Positions 41,213 through 53,128 of a stretch of 64,000 nucleotides of DNA are shown here, in pieces (position 1 is the first letter of the stretch; the number at the start of each line of letters is the position of its first letter). The stretch spans positions 87,451 through 151,450 of the forward strand of contig KQ965845.1 of assembly GCA_001574975.1 (NCBI GenBank), read 5' to 3'. Source of the DNA: Gonapodya prolifera JEL478. Its lineage: Eukaryota > Monoblepharomycota > Monoblepharidomycetes > Monoblepharidales > Gonapodyaceae. The translations under genes and the position numbers were made by a program. The notes below the pieces were generated by a model that searched no databases, was not told where the DNA came from, and worked only from the letters and a program-made list of their open reading frames with translations.

Positions 41213-44200
41213 TCACTTGGTTAACTCTTTCGCAACTAGCGCCAGCCTCCTCAGCTCATCATAGTCAAAGCATTTGTACGACGGCACGAAGGGGGGGTCG
41301 TGGCTCGTCAAGAACAGACGCGCCACCCGCGCGAAATCCTTGGCCGAGTGCACTACCGTGCCTACAGCCTCCAATATCCGAATGGAAAACATTGCCATGT
41401 CCTGCGCGGTGCTCACCGCGAGGGGCGTCATTTGAGGGTGCTGGAATTGTGAGATTTGGAGGACGTTGCGATAGTTAATGATGTGGGTTAGAGCGGACAG
41501 GTAGACTGACCCGGTGGTGTCGCTGTGAGTTGAAGAAATTTACCGCTTTCGCTGCAATCAACTCACTGGCGAAGACAACTGTCGGAAACACAGCTCCCAT
41601 TTCATGTTTCCAACACGACAGAGCGAATGCCCTGAGCACTCTTGCGATCCGGCTCGCAGCTTCCATGCACTTGGTGAAACCCATGTCGTTCTCCAACCAT
41701 GCGGGAGAGGGAGAACTTGTACCGGATATTGCACCGTCCGCCGGCATCTGTGATAAAAGGACAATATTCCCACGCTCCGGTGCGTGCAACATGATGCGAG
41801 ACCCGAGCATGTCCAAGAGCCAGTAACATTCATTCGGTGAGATTTGGAGGTTATTCTTCGGGGGCGAATTTGGCCGTCAGGTGACGAGGTACAGACTCGC
41901 GGGATTTTTTATGGTGAAATATTACCTACCTCGGGCGAGGAACGCGACGAACCAGGTGACGAGTCCACGTTTTTGGGTGCAAACCACTGTGACCAGTTGC
42001 GGAAGGTGACGGGAAGGTGTCCGCTTTCCATAAGCGCTGGCGCATTCGTGAAGCAAGTTGAGTAAGGTAACGACGCCTCGACACATGGTGATAGTAGACA
42101 CCTCACCTAACGTCGACGCGGGAAGAAGTGAGTGCAGCTTTTCATAGCACGCGTCGAGCTGGACAAGTTTGAACTGGAGCACCGACGGGTACTGGAATTG
42201 AACGATGGGAGAGAACAGCCCAACGTGCGCTGTGGGATCCGCTGCGTTAAGCGCGGTCCGGTAGATGCCGACCTGCCCGGCCAAAAAGTATCCATATGTC
42301 GAAAGGACGCCTGCGGAGTTGTGTACAGGTGGTCAGGTCCCATTCATGGGGTGAGCTAGCCGCGCAGATGAAATTGGAATTCAAAAGCAAACAACCACGT
42401 ACCGGGATCTACTTCGTCCCCTACGTAGTCTCCTATAGCAGCCTCAACGGCGTCGGGATCAAGCATGAGGAACGACCGCGGCTGAACTGTGGTTGAGTGG
42501 AAGTCATGGATGTTTGCGTTCACTTTCACGTCAGCGATGCCCATTTGGGTGAAGACTGGCAGAAGCATAAAAAATTTTGGGTGGGTTGGTGATGTGCAGT
42601 GACTATGGAATCATACCGTCCTGGATCCCGGGTACGTATAACTTTGTGAGAAGGGTCACGCCGCTGTTCCCTGCGAGATAGTAGGTGGCCCAGCGCATCT
42701 TTTGGGGGACCCAGTACAATCTAGTGGGGGGAAAATGAGCGACAAGGGGTGGGACAGGACGGTGGACAAGGGCAGAAAGGCGAATAAACGATGGTTGTCT
42801 GTGAAGGATAACGAGTATGGGACCCACAGGCGGCGAAAGAATCGGTCCTGTGGCGCGATAGAAGCAAATTCAGGAATCGAGTCCGGATCAATATTGGCTT
42901 TGATGTGCTTGACAACGTCTTCCATCGCCCTGGATGATTGACATCCAGTTTTAAAGACAGTTAAGGTCGGAATAGTAGCTCGCGCACACTCACTCGGCAA
43001 TTATGACCATGGTGGAGACGGGGATATAATAACAGCTTTGGCATGCCTGAGAAGACGAGAGATCATACCGCGGGATCAGTGGAGCTGTAGAACTGAGAAC
43101 TAGAGCGGCGAGCTTACTGCGAGGAAGGCCATTAGGGCGAACTACAAATTTGATAGAGCGGGTATTAGAAATGTACGACAGTAAAGTGGGAGGGTCTTTT
43201 ACCAGTGAATCAGTCGAAGGAGTGTTTCGAGCGAATCCCATGACGCGCTTCGCCCGTTCCAAATATGGAAGCCCATCACGCGCGTCATCGTTTATCCCGG
43301 GCGTAACACCGAGGCGTCGCTGACGATAAAGGATAATGATAATGGAATATTTCAAGTTGTGTAGGGGAAAACACTGCTCCAGATGTGTTCGTAGAGGACT
43401 CACGGAGTCACCATTCAAAACGGCTAGTGCCATGTTCGAGTATAAAAGAAGTGGACAGGTCGTTCTAGCCCCGTCAGCCCACGCCCGCCTTGTTGCGTCC
43501 TGTCGAAGGGGTAACAACGTGTAGGCAATCACCTGTGATCCCACATCTAGGAACGAGGACAAACGGCGACTCACCTCATCCCAGGCCGAAACTTCATTCA
43601 TATCAAGCCCAAATCTGTAAAGCTCTTCGAGGCGGTGTCGGAGTTGGGACGTGAGATCCGGAATGGATTCTGGGAGACAAGGTATATAATCGGGTGTGCG
43701 AGGTGAATAGGGACGACTGCCTCCTCTTCCTCTCCCAAGCTCCGTCACAAAATACTGAAGAACATTGATCCGCAACAAGCATGCACGCTCAGCGAAGGAT
43801 CAGATCTCCAGTAGAAGTCTCGGTCAGTGCGTTCTACTTTTGCCCGAGGAACACGACCCCGACACTTGATAAACGCTCCACAAAGGATCACTCGCCTCCA
43901 GCGGTCGGCTCGCTTCACATTTACTCTTGAATATTGCTTCGTACTGGGCTTCGAGCTCGCTGAGCTCGCACTTCGGGGCTCAGTCGATCGATATGCACGC
44001 AAGCTCAACTTCATTCCAGTCCGCTACGCCTCGTCCCGCTCTGCCTCACTTCACAAGAGAGAACATACCAAGGTCATCAAAGAGCCAGAGCGGCACATCT
44101 GGCTTGGGCGGGGGTGCTGGTCTCGCGGCAGCCACAACCTGCATACTGTCCATATCCTCATCATCCGGCAGCTCCTCCTCGGGCTCGACTCCCTCTGGCA

Positions 44201-44512
44201 GTTCGTTGTTTGTATCTCTCAGCTCTGCGCATCGAATATGGCGAGCTGAGCAACGATCGCACTGGGAGGGTCATAGGGTCGGGGTCGGCAGGTTTGTCAG
44301 GTAACGTCGTCGGAAGATGGGCCATCAGTGGGTGAAGCCGAAACATACCGGTCGCTTGTCCTTGTCGCATCGCTGTTTGGGGGTATTGGGGGTTAGTTGG
44401 GGGGAGGGGGGTTCGAATACAGTGAATCAGGAAGCTGACACACTTCATGGGCGTAGTAGCAGGCATCGCAGGATCGCCGCTTGAAGCGCGACCGCGCAGA
44501 CTTCGGTGGCAT
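41213..44512 (-). CDS. Zn(II)2Cys6 fungal transcription factor
   Basis: Start MPPKSARSRFKRRS at 44512. Exons 1-3 (44512-44444, 44372-44349, 44261-44069) splice to a complete binuclear cluster: C15-x2-C18-x6-C25-x6-C32-x2-C35-x6-C42 (CDACYYAHERCDKDKRPCDR, then CSARHIRC), with basic residues on both sides. Downstream exons include KCELSELEAQYEAIFKSKCE (about 43970-44010), 43754-43404 (YFVTELGRGR, LEELYRFGLDMNEVSAWDEV), one starting at 43319 (RRLGVTPGINDDARDGLPYL), MEDVVKHIKANIDPDSIPEF (about 42930), RLYWVPQKMRWATYYLAGNS (about 42720), FTQMGIADVKVNANIHDF (about 42550), LAGQVGIYRTALNAADPTAH (about 42270), and the end QDMAMFSIRILEAVGTVVHS to TK at 41213. The middle resembles the helical regulatory domain of this class. 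Exact boundaries of about ten central exons were not all resolved. Target genes unknown. Confidence 0.8.
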
Positions 44513-45242
44513 CAGCTGGACGTCTGGGTCTTGGGTAGAGTTTGCCGGCGGTAGTTTCAGCGTTTGCAAAAGTGGGGTTGCAAGGTCGGCCCAAAGGTTT
44601 TTGCGCGCACATCGAAACAGCGAAGGGAACGAAATTAATAATCAGCCTTTCAGCGGAGGTCCGGATGCTAGCATCTTATTCTCCTTGGTGGACTCGCTGG
44701 TAAGATACGGGCCCGCCTCGTTAATTAATGCCTTCACGCAACCCTGGCTCTTCTGTAACCACTGTTTTATTCGGTTTAGACACAAATGAACTCATGGCGA
44801 CACCATACCGACAGGTAAAAGCGCGTACCTGTCAATGGTTTGGTTTCAATTTCAGGGACAGCATTTGTATATAATGCGCTCTCTTTCGTTAAGTGTCGGA
44901 CGAAGGGAGTAAGCACTGCTTTGATTCAGACATTCGCTTTTTCTCTCGCTCGTTCGTGGTGGGTCCAGGCAGCGACATCTTTGGTCCAGACCTCCGATCG
45001 GAAAATTCTTTCAACTCCAAGACATCCGACTCGATTCACGCGTAATCCTTCGACGCCGCTCGCTCTGCTCTCTCGTTACCGATCCCAGACTACTCTGCTC
45101 GTGATCTCTTACTGGTGCTACGGTCCATCCGCGATCCCACGTCCATCAAAACTTCCGCGCGTCCCTACACCGAATCGAACTCCATCGCATCGTCTCCCTT
45201 CGCCGTCGCAGTCATCCATCATCCCCTCACCGCTATAGCGTC
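44513..45242. promoter_or_regulatory. Divergent promoter region (transcription factor / myristoylated protein)
   Basis: 730 bases separate two genes transcribed away from each other. The half nearest 45243 is rich in CTCGCTC/CTCTC pyrimidine tracts, as in many fungal promoters and 5' leaders. No TATA-like element or CGG triplet pair typical of a Zn2Cys6 site was recognised with certainty. Confidence 0.3.
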
Positions 45243-46496
45243 ATGGGCTGCACGTCGTCGAAGATTGATCCAGCGGAACCCTCGAACAAGGTATCTCCCG
45301 AGCCACTCTCTCATCTCGCAAAGGAACGGGCGGTCAAGGAGCAAGCGCGAAAGGCGATCGCATTTGAGATTCCTCTTGACGAGGAATTCAAAGTACGTGA
45401 TCATGAGCTATCAATCAAACAGCTAGCCCTCGAGCTGCAGTTAATCCAATGCCCCCTTATTTGATCTGTCAGGCCGCATCAACAGCTGAAGAGGCATCCC
45501 CCAAATCACCACCTCGCGGTGCGCTCCCATCTTTGAGCCTCTCCAAAGAAGACGTCGCGCGCAAGATAAAAGTCGCCGAAGCACTTCAAGACTCACGTAA
45601 ACCACGCAACCCTACACTTCCACCACTCTCGTCGGCGTCGAACTCGCATACTGCCTCGCGAGCTCCCCGCCCGCCCACGTCTAAGAGACGGCCTGCTCCG
45701 TTCCAGGGACTCGACTTGTACGACGACGGGGAGAGTCCGGCGCATCGGGAGCAGAGCCCGCAAGAGATCGCGAGGAAATTGAAAGAAAAAGAAGAGCAAG
45801 CAGAAAGGAGGAGAAGGGAGAGGGAGGAGGAATTCCAAGTAAGTCTTCGCAATGGGATAGGGGGAGAATGCATTCTACTCCTCGGCACAATATAAGGAAC
45901 AAGGATAATATCATCACGAAGAGCTATCACCTCTTGTCTCTCACGACGTCGGAGACTATATTCGCCTTCTTTTCGTGTGAATGACACTGTGCTTACGCAT
46001 TCTCAACCTACACAAACAGAAACGCCTCGAAGCTCAAAACCAGCACGCGCGCCAAGTCAAGGCCCGAAAGAACCGCCTCGCAAATACGGGCGGAATGAAC
46101 GGCTCATACAACTCTGTCCAAGGGCGACCCTCCGACATGACGATCGCCGAAGCCGACTTTGATGGGCAGGACGGATACGACCGGGACGAGCTCGAGATCG
46201 AGTCCGAGGTGGCAGACGGTCGGCGCTCCTCCAAACGGTCCGGCAAGTCCAGTGGTACTCGCAAAACGTCCAAGTCCGAGCGCTCCTCGGGTGGGTCCAA
46301 ACCTTCGCTCAAAACTGCAAAGAAGTCAACCAGCAGCAGTCGCAACCGTCGCGCGTCCGACGGCTCATCTGACTCGCGTGGCAGCACGCGTACAGTCAGC
46401 GCCGACGAAGAGGACGTCGAAGTTGGAGGGAAGGCAGTTCTGTACGCGGGTGGTGTGGACGAGAGGGCGTCGGTTGGTGCGAGGAGGAACCGATGA
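45243..46496 (+). CDS. N-myristoylated, stathmin-like coiled-coil protein
   Basis: Three exons (45243-45392, 45473-45838, 46020-46496) all join in phase 0 and give 330 residues. The N-terminus MGCTSSK fits myristoylation at Gly2 with palmitoylation at Cys3, so the protein should sit on a membrane. Two similar segments, LSKEDVARKIKVAEALQDSR (about residue 66) and SPQEIARKLKEKEEQAERRR (about 135), resemble the tubulin-binding stathmin repeat (SPEEIxxKLxxAEERR). The last 110 residues are Ser/Arg-rich and likely phosphorylated (RRSSKRSGKSSGTRKTSKSE). I infer a membrane-linked microtubule regulator; next to a ciliary gene this would suit a zoospore. The stathmin link rests on pattern only. It is convergent with CFAP100. 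Confidence 0.7.
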
Positions 46497-46682
46497 AATT
46501 GATGTCTACGCCGTCACGTTTTTCCAGGGGTATGTTGATCCCAGGACAGTTTTGTATCATTACACCATGTATTACTTCATGTAGATAGACTTGAAAGATA
46601 CCATACCACAAACAAACGAATAGACAACAATCAAATTTATAGATACACGAAGACAGTACCCGCAATTCATAGAACCACAAGA

Positions 46683-48830
46683 TCAGTTCCAAAACCACGC
46701 ACCGTCCTCCTCCTCGACCTTCTCCCCCTTCTTCTCTTCCCGCCGCTTCTCCACCGGCCGGCTCCTCCACATGACACGCTTCCCGATTTGCTTCTTGACT
46801 GGCGCTCTCGCACGCTCCATTGCACGCCGAACGCGCTCTTCTTGTACTGCACGTGCTTGGGCAGCTTTGAGATCCCGGAGACGACGGCGTCGGTCTTTCT
46901 CGCGGGCCTGAGAAGTTGAAGGTATATGTTCGTGCGAAGAATTGGGTTTAGCGGGAATTAAGGCATACCTTCTCGGCCGCCTCGACCTTCTCTGGCGGCA
47001 TCGAATCCAACGTATCAAGCAACCCCTCGAGCCTATTCTCAATCTCTGCCAGCATCGTCAATGTGTCCAACTGCGCCGACGCTGTGCCGCCACCTCCGCT
47101 TGATTCGGACACTCCACTGGCACCTTCACCCGCCACACATTTGCGGTGCGTTTCGCGAACTTTCTTGTGGAGGTCGGTGAGAAGGCGATCATGCGAGGTT
47201 GTGGAGGCGTTCATGGCGATAGCTCTGAGAATGTAACACGTTCAGTTTGAACTCGATCCCGCTCAAGAAAAGCGACCTACTTTGTCCTCTCCTCCAAGGA
47301 ACTCGCCCTCGCCTCCTCCTCCGCAATTTTGGCCTCAACAGCCACGATCTGCGCCTTGAGCCCTCCGACCTCTTCCTCCATCCTCTTCTCCTCCTTGATC
47401 CGCTCCTGCCGCACCTCGCCCAGGGCCGCCTCGCTCTCCTGCGACGCCTGGATAAGTTGAAGGTTCGTTTCCTCGAGCTCGGAAAAGACACGGAGAAGGT
47501 CCGAGGGGTGTGTGAATGGGAGGCTGGCGGGGACTTCGGCGTCCTCAAGGTAGTCGTCGATGGCGGTGGGGTCGGAGGATACGTCGGCGGAGTGAGGGCG
47601 GTCTCGGGGTCCTGATGAAAGGGGTCGAGCAGAAGACCGTTCTGAGATCGGTATCCAACGGGATATTCGCAACCACCTAGTGTCCTAGCGGAACAGATAT
47701 AAGAGTACTCACTCTTTCCATCGTCTGCCCCATCTGTACCCGCGTCTCCCGTCGCCTTCTTTGACTTCAGATGCTCTCTCTTCCACTCGGGGGGCGCAAC
47801 GCTCTCCAAGAACTCGCGATACCGCTTCAGGTCTCGGAGCTGGTCGGCACACTTGGACAGGTCTGACCTCGCAGAGACCATTTGCAGAGCAAGCCGCTTG
47901 ATCTCCGCGACGCGGTCTAACTTGAGCTTGGTTTCCGCTTCGGCTCTGAAACGAGGAGTTATTGGTTGGACGCCAAGCTGATGAGTACTCGAAGGAACGC
48001 TGACTCACTTCTTTATCGCTTCCACACTATTCCGATCATTCTCCTTTAAGAACAAGTCGAACCTAGCAGCGTCCTCATCGAGCGCACGCTCATCTTCGAT
48101 CAGCTTGCGCTCCTCTGCTCTGGCAACTTCGTCCAGTTTCCGCATCTCCCCACGCTTCACTTCCAGCGAGTGTTGAAGAAGGAACATGGATCGCTTTGAA
48201 AGCACGAACGAGTGGAGAGGGTCTGCGGTGCTGCGTGCATCGGCTGGTGATGGGAGTGTGGGATGTGTGATTGGTGGATTTCATTTTGCGATTCGTTGGC
48301 TCACTTCCAGCGCCACCCCATCGAACAGCTCTCTGCTCCTCCTTCCTAGCAAGCTCTTCACGAAATGCGCGCTCGGATTCGTCTTCTGCCAGGAGAGCTT
48401 TGACGGTAGTTCGTTTGGGTGCTGGGAACAGGGAAGTTCCCCCGCCGCTTCGCGAGCCGGTGATCTGATGGGTGACGCACGATCATTAGGTGTTCATTCG
48501 TTTCAAATATATTCAGTAAATGGAGTAAGCGAGGGCGAATGTCAGGACTTTCCACTTCCAAGGAATCACGTACGAAACACTCACTGAGCTGCTCCCCCTT
48601 CGCCCACCCTTCGATTGAAGCTTCATTGCAGCGACCTCATCATCCGTCGGTATTCTGAATGGATTATCGAGGTCCGACAATTTCGGCTTCCTCGTCTTCT
48701 TTCGAGCGATAGTGTTCTTGCGCGAAGGTTGTTCGGGTGCTCCTTTTGTAATCGCTGGAAGTCTTGGCAGCTGTGACGATGAGCTAGAGTAAGACGATGG
48801 CAGCGGCGGATGTGTCAAAGCAGCCGCCAT
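46683..48830 (-). CDS. CFAP100-like flagellar coiled-coil protein (DUF4200)
   Basis: Seven exons (48830-48585, 48464-48305, 48222-48009, 47945-47713, 47611-47281, 47224-46969, 46907-46683) keep frame and give 554 residues. Landmarks of the CFAP100/CCDC37 family (MIA1 of the modifier-of-inner-arm complex) are DNPFRIPTDDEVAAMKL near the N-terminus and the DUF4200 helix SKRSMFLLQHSLEVKRGEMR, then ALDEDAARFDLFLKENDRNS with VEAIKKAEAETKLKLDRVAE and IKRL. Long charged coiled coils follow (SELEETNLQLIQASQESEAA, ALEENRLEG-like helices). The protein docks on axonemal doublets and tunes inner-arm dynein; it is found only in organisms with motile cilia, which supports a zoosporic fungus. Exon 3's acceptor (CACCGCAG) is the least certain junction. 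Confidence 0.85.
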
Positions 48831-49459
48831 CGGGAAGGGAGTGTTTGGTGTTTGTGTTGTGAATCTTTGGTTGTTCGGAATTTTGAAGTCCTGCTGTGGT
48901 CGGGTTCGACCCAGGAAATTCGAGAGAACTTCGGGGACTCGTAGCAAGAAAGATAAATGAAATACATCGGAATGTATCGGAAACCTGAAGAGGACTCTGT
49001 GCTACCGAATTTGGTTTACGGGATGCACCGCCGTCAAGATGCCTTCAGCTCGACCGAGTGGCTTGACGGGTTGTAGACCATTTGTAACGCATGCCTTCGT
49101 AAACTTTATGTATCAAAATTCGGTCTTGATAGGAATTTCCAGTCTCAGGGACGAAGATATCCCAAAAAGCGGGTTCCAGCCGAGTGGTCACGATCAGGGT
49201 CAAAATACGCCAAGCAGATCGCGATTGCGACCACTGGATGACGCGCTGCACGCCGCGGCAAAAGAAGCGATTAAAAGTAGTTTCGGATGGTGAAGTGGTG
49301 GATTCATCGGAACACTACATTCGCCGTCATTGCATGTTCTCCACAATGTCAAAGTCGCTGAGAACTCCCTGCACCATTCACATCTCATGATACAGCACAA
49401 GCCTCACGCCCTTCAATGTGTGTAAGTGAATTTAATTACTGTACTTTCAACCCAATGAA
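48831..49459. promoter_or_regulatory. Upstream region of CFAP100; no gene recognised
   Basis: Open frames here do not carry any domain or splice-coherent model. The left side should hold the CFAP100 promoter. No clear X-box (RFX site) was recognised by eye. Confidence 0.3.
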
Positions 49460-49858
49460 ATGCGGTCAGTCTTCGGAAAATCTGCAAATCTGCAACATAC
49501 CAAGAATGTCAGATGGCGAAACAAACTCCAAACGCCGTGGGAGCGCTTTTTACTCGTCTTCTTTTCCTGTCTACTTGGATTCTGTTGGTGTGTACCACGT
49601 AAACATGTCGCCAGGGAGAAAAAGATCGGCGTGCGGCCTCTTAGGGACGTCCAAAGCAAAACGCGACCTGAAAGTCAAAGACTGACATCCGACGCTGATA
49701 GCGCAGAAGATTCACGCGCGATTGCAAGAGAAGACATTGAACATTTGTACGCGCACTTGATTGAAAGCAGCAGACGCAGCGGCGTTCAGTGGCAGGAGGG
49801 TAAGTCAGATTTGCCCCCAAGACAATCGCAGACGAGGAAACGAAGAGCGCATTTCTAG
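49460..49858 (+). CDS. Hypothetical protein with one membrane segment, or 5' exon of the zinc-finger gene
   Basis: An open frame with a hydrophobic helix (ERFLLVFFSCLLGFCWCV) and a charged C-terminal helix (IAREDIEHLYAHLIESSRRS). Splicing at GTAAGT (49800) to the CAG at 49831 would fuse it in frame to the zinc-finger protein through DEETKSAFLG, but that intron would be only 32 bases, shorter than any other here. Either it is an upstream exon of that gene or a chance frame. Confidence 0.25.
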   Translation: MRSVFGKSANLQHTKNVRWRNKLQTPWERFLLVFFSCLLGFCWCVPRKHVAREKKIGVRPLRDVQSKTRPESQRLTSDADSAEDSRAIAREDIEHLYAHLIESSRRSGVQWQEGKSDLPPRQSQTRKRRAHF

Positions 49859-49860
49859 GG

Positions 49861-51453
49861 ATGACAACCCACGCTGCATCGTTACCGGGTCACGGCGGTC
49901 AAGTCTACGTCGTCGCCGCACCCACGAACGGCCAGACTCAAACCATTGGACGGACGGTGCAAGCAGAAGCAGCCAATTCCTCCATCGACGGCAACATCTC
50001 CGCGTATTATACGCCTGCACCAAACGTCAACTCTTATGGGAGAACCGTCTACGCAGACCAGGGCCCGACCAGTTACGTAACACTGTCCGGAGGATCATAT
50101 GTCGACTCGCCGAACGGCGCAATTGCGATCTCACAACCCACTCCATTGGCGCGAGCACATAGCGCAACTGTAATTCGTGTTCCGTGAGTTTCTATCGTGA
50201 CAATTGTTTGCACAGACATGGTTCAAGATCAGTGAACTCATGTTTTCGGAGGTCACAATATAGACCCTCGAATGCGGCCGTCAATGGCTACTCATCATCT
50301 GCGCCCGCAATTCACAGTGGCGTCTCGTACATCTCTTCTCCGCCGCAGTACACCATCATTCAACAACCGCAGACGACATATATCCGTTACGAAGTCCCCA
50401 CCGCCGCAGATGGTGACCCAATGCATCGACCGTCGACTCAGCACGTTCAGTACACACTTGCATCCCCGTCAGTGATAGAGAGTGCTGTTCCAACCCCTAT
50501 GACGATCGTGTATGCGACATCGGACTCGAACCTATCGAACTGGCAGTATCAGTATCAACACCCATCCACAACCACCACGCCTACAACCGTTTCACACATA
50601 TATGCCACTTCAGTCGAGGACGATACTACCGCTTACACCACGAGCTACGCTTCCGAATCTCTTCCTACCTTTGTACCCGCCGCACCACAACCGGAAACGT
50701 ATGCGACCGCCGGCGGCCAAACCTATCGCGTGTACACAATCCCGGCGCACATCGACCCGACCGAGACGCACGCACATACACAGCCTCTGTTGGACGCCGA
50801 CGGAAACCCAACTTCCAGTGTCTACATCCTGCCATCGCCGCCCAGCACAACATACGGAGACTCGAGCGCCGCGCTTGTCCAGTCACCCCCGACGATGCAT
50901 TACCATCCAAAAATGAAAGCAGAAACTGACTTACACGAGCGTGACTATCAGACGTTCGAGCCGGAGAGACGTCGTCCCGCGTCTTCGAAACCTGGCGGTG
51001 GAAAGACCCCAAGACATCGTCGATCGATTTCGGGCAGACATCAGGGAGAGTCGTCGTCACTCGACGTAGCCACTGATGTGTACGGGATGCAAGCGTCGGC
51101 TATTTGTGACTTGTGTAACCAAAAGGTGAGAATCATGACTCGAACTCCTCAATGAATCATACCAACCAAGCCATGTTCTCTGGCCTCGCCTTCTCCCCTT
51201 ACGTCCCACAGTTCCGCCGCTCCGCCGACTTGCGACGACATCTCCGCATTCACTCAGGAGTGCGACCTTACCTGTGTCCCAATTGTGGAGAGGTATGTGT
51301 AGTTGACGTCCTTCCGTGAATCAGGCCCTGATATAAACCCAACCCTGTCTCCTCGCACACCAGACATTCTCCCGAGCAGACCACCTCCATCGACACCGAG
51401 CAAAGAAGAAACCCTGCCGGGCCTCCGTGTCTGGGACAGTCGACACCCACTAA
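49861..51453 (+). CDS. C2H2 zinc-finger protein (two fingers), Ser/Thr/Tyr-rich
   Basis: Four exons (49861-50183, 50264-51125, 51212-51292, 51364-51453) keep frame and give 451 residues from the ATG at 49861. The first 380 residues are low-complexity and rich in Ser, Thr, Pro and Tyr, of activation-domain type. A basic stretch precedes the fingers (KTPRHRRSISGRHQG). Finger 1 is CDLCNQKFRRSADLRRHLRI plus H, split by intron 2; finger 2 is CPNCGETFSRADHLHRHRAK, split by intron 3, ending as C-x2-C-x12-H-x3-H. The linker HSGVRPYL approximates the TGEKPY linker. A sequence-specific transcription factor is the natural reading. Phase 0 introns cut both fingers at the same relative place, suggesting finger duplication with its intron. 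Confidence 0.82.
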
Positions 51454-51819
51454 GCGGCACTGGGAACGACTCGATTCTTTGCTCCTATCGATCCTGTCCG
51501 GTCCCTTGTAGAATGTAGATAGCCACATCACTCCTCACATCTCCCAGTCTTCGTTTTGGTCAATGCGCCGTCACGTTTTTCAGATTTAGCACTTTGCATG
51601 TATTGTTTTACACGATCTTGATTTATAATGTCGCTCCCCTTGGACATTCGTACTTTTTTCCTCATCGCGACAAGCGTCGCCGTCGGGACCCCAAAGCACC
51701 GGGCGTCGTCGCAGTTGTCTATTTCGGTCGCACGTCGAGACCAATGTCCTATCGGGGGATGATGGTGTTGGGGACTTTGAAAGCGCCACAGGAGAATCCC
51801 GGCCCCGGCACGAGCTCAC

Positions 51820-52838
51820 CTTGTACACCCCGCACATGATGCCGTTGATCTTCTCCAACCCTTGAAGCCAAATCTCCATCTTGTGCTCCACGGTGCTCAC
51901 GTCGGGACCAAGCTTGAGGAAGAAGTCTTTTCGGTACGGGCATGCTTTCATCGCGACCTTTGAGAAGGAACAAACTCAGATTAGCGGGGGAGGAGTCGTT
52001 AACGGATGAGGAGGGAACTCACAGTGAATATGCCCTTCACAAGGAAGCCGTGGTATGGCTTCAGAGTGCCTTCGTAGGACTGAGACACGAGATGTGTGAC
52101 GACACGGTGAACACTGGGAAATGAGAGCGGGGACGTTCCAAGCAGGTATCACCTTTGTGAAGCTCTCGGCGAGCTCGTGGCTCGGGTTAGAGAGGGAATC
52201 GCGAAGAGCGTCTGAAGTGAAGCAGAGTCCACGGAACAGCCACTGCAGGTCGCCCGACGATAGGTTGAAGCGCGGAAGGAAAAGTTTTGGTACCAAATAA
52301 AAGCGCCGAAACGAACCTGCATTCCTACAGTGGCAGTGTCCTGTCCCTTTGCCCTTTCGTCTTGAATGATTGATTGGAGAGTTGGAGTCGCCGAAGGGTT
52401 CTCGCTGTACTTGTCGCGGATTTTCTGTTAGGGCATCCATTCCAGGAACGGTGATTACTCCTTCCGTCCAGCGAGATGGACCAGCGGCATCATAATACCC
52501 TGATGTTTCCGTTCATGTCGCTAATCACCGGGGCGAAGGCGGTCGCGTTCAGGAGTCCTTTAGGACGAAGGTGACAGTAAAAGGCATGGCACCACCGAGA
52601 ACGATCGAGACATAGGAATGACATCCAGGCAACCACAAGCTGCTAATGTTTCATTGGGACTCACTAAAGATTCCAACGACCTGCAGCGGGGCGGGTTTAT
52701 TAGAGTGTCACCATGCTTCGAACAAATAACCGCGAGACGAACCTCTTCCGTCGCCGAAAGAAACTTGTTGACTTCGATTCCTGGCTCCAAGGGGACATCG
52801 ACGTAGGACGTAGCGTTCTGGCGGTCGAAGTAGGTCAT
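51820..52838 (-). CDS. Glycolipid transfer protein (GLTP/HET-C2 fold)
   Basis: Exons from the ATG at 52838: MTYFDRQNATSYVDVPLEPG to FLSATEE, then short VVGIF, LLNATAFAPVISDMNGNIR, KIRDKYSENPSATPTLQSII, WLFRGLCFTSDALRDSLSNP to ESFTK, SYEGTLKPYHGFLVKGIFT, and VAMKACPYRKDFFLKLGPDV to NGIMCGVYK. The glycolipid headgroup residues are present: Asp-x3-Asn-x2-Lys in DMNGNIRK, the stacking Trp in QWLFRG and the His in PYHGF. The fold carries glycosphingolipids between membranes in the cytosol; HET-C2 of Podospora is the fungal relative. Two introns begin GTTCGT. After 51820 (GTGAGC) a last short exon or read-through is possible, so the C-terminus is open. It is divergent from the next gene. Confidence 0.85.
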
Positions 52839-53128
52839 CGTTGGTTTGTGGCTAACGGGACCTAAGAGGTGCGCGAAGTCACAAACCAGAATAGGTTCTC
52901 ATCTGCCTGTACAGTCCCGCTAGAAATCTAGTCTCGTATCAAGTATGTCGGTGTGTTGTATTCTTGTCCGCCGCTGAAATGTAACGTTGGACAGCAGTTG
53001 TGGGCTCGAAAAGCGTCTTGTGATCTTCCTTCACTGCTTATAATTATAATTCAAGCAGGTTCAAAGAATGCATTTTCTGGCTGGGTTATGCGCACAAGGG
53101 TGAAGCATTGCAAGCCCACACCCCGTTC
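52839..53128. promoter_or_regulatory. Short divergent promoter region
   Basis: 290 bases between the GLTP gene (minus) and the gene of unknown function (plus). It probably serves both. No specific site was recognised. Confidence 0.35.

Noticed and set aside
43860-44050. Sequence resembling the intronic modular repeat (CGCCTCCAGCGG, CTCGCTGAGCTC)
   Set aside because: On the minus strand it encodes LSELEAQYEAIFKSKCEASR in frame with the Zn2Cys6 protein, so it is an exon.
49800-49831. A 32-base intron fusing an upstream frame to the zinc-finger protein
   Set aside because: All other introns here are longer than about 50 bases; without transcript data the ATG at 49861 is the safer start.
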